This document shows, piece after piece, positions 24,372-24,413 of a stretch of 24,413 nucleotides of DNA; within the stretch, counting starts at the first letter, position 1; every line of letters starts with the position of its first letter. The stretch is taken from positions 1 through 24,413 of the forward strand of contig JAFRCZ010000162.1 in assembly GCA_017404125.1 (NCBI GenBank), given 5' to 3'. A model generated the notes under the pieces. It ran no database searches, was not told the origin of the DNA, and was given only the letters and a program-made list of their open reading frames with translations. The stretch is from Methanobrevibacter sp. (GTDB taxonomy: Archaea > Methanobacteriota > Methanobacteria > Methanobacteriales > Methanobacteriaceae). Both the position numbers and the translations under genes were made by a program.

Positions 24372-24413
24372 ATGGCAGAAGAAATTAACAACGAAGAAAT
24401 TAGAGTGGGAGTA
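24372..24413 (+). CDS. hdrA: 5' end of a gene, probably heterodisulfide reductase subunit A (partial)
   Basis: Only 14 codons are present (MAEEINNEEIRVGV) before the window ends. The start is firm: AGGTGAT lies 5 bases before the ATG and a good TATA box lies about 105 bases upstream. An MAEE-type acidic start leading into a hydrophobic RVGV strand resembles the beginning of methanogen HdrA, the flavin subunit of the CoM-S-S-CoB heterodisulfide reductase, where a CHCG motif follows. With so few residues this is a suggestion. Other proteins starting with an acidic leader and a beta strand would also fit. Confidence 0.4.
   Translation, partial: MAEEINNEEIRVGV

Overview
The window comes from an AT-rich methanogenic archaeon, most likely a Methanobrevibacter (Methanobacteriales, gut or rumen type). 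This rests on a methanogenesis marker protein 11, an archaeal RadA and a single-chain zinc-finger RPA, a methanogen-type lumazine synthase, and a start of a protein resembling heterodisulfide reductase HdrA at the right edge. Many start codons are preceded by GTGAT or GGTGAT, which fits the AUCACCUCC end of archaeal 16S rRNA. The species is inferred from protein character only.

Left part (1-5.8 kb): a nitroreductase-fold protein and a convergent isoprenylcysteine-methyltransferase-like membrane protein come first. Next is a small module that looks foreign: a DUF3800 gene followed by an 80-bp stretch of about 51% GC, all lying between two near-identical 22-bp direct repeats. After it come a tRNA-dihydrouridine synthase and, on the minus strand, ribH and methanogenesis marker 11, which end at a clear hairpin terminator. 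Upstream of ribH is a 28-residue single-helix membrane peptide with its own promoter and ribosome binding site.

Middle (5.8-11 kb, minus strand): wecC (UDP-N-acetyl sugar dehydrogenase), leuC-leuD-leuB (isopropylmalate isomerase and dehydrogenase for leucine synthesis) and a family 2 glycosyltransferase are read in one direction. Two cell-surface sugar genes therefore bracket an amino-acid operon.

Right-middle (11-18.4 kb, plus strand, divergent from wecC): a complete dTDP-L-rhamnose pathway in the order rmlD-rmlA-rmlC-rmlB, two WbbL-like glycosyltransferases and a polyprenyl-phosphate sugar phosphotransferase. Together these could make a nucleotide sugar, start a glycan on a lipid carrier and extend it, so this is a surface-polysaccharide locus of bacterial style in an archaeon.

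Right (18.4-24.4 kb): an 856-bp AT-rich gap holding several inverted repeats leads into a replication/repair pair. This is an unusually long RPA with six recognisable OB folds plus a zinc finger, then radA, closed by a strong hairpin and T-tract. An AEC-family transporter follows, then a 623-bp promoter region and the first 14 codons of a probable hdrA. No rRNA, tRNA, CRISPR array or intact transposase was found.
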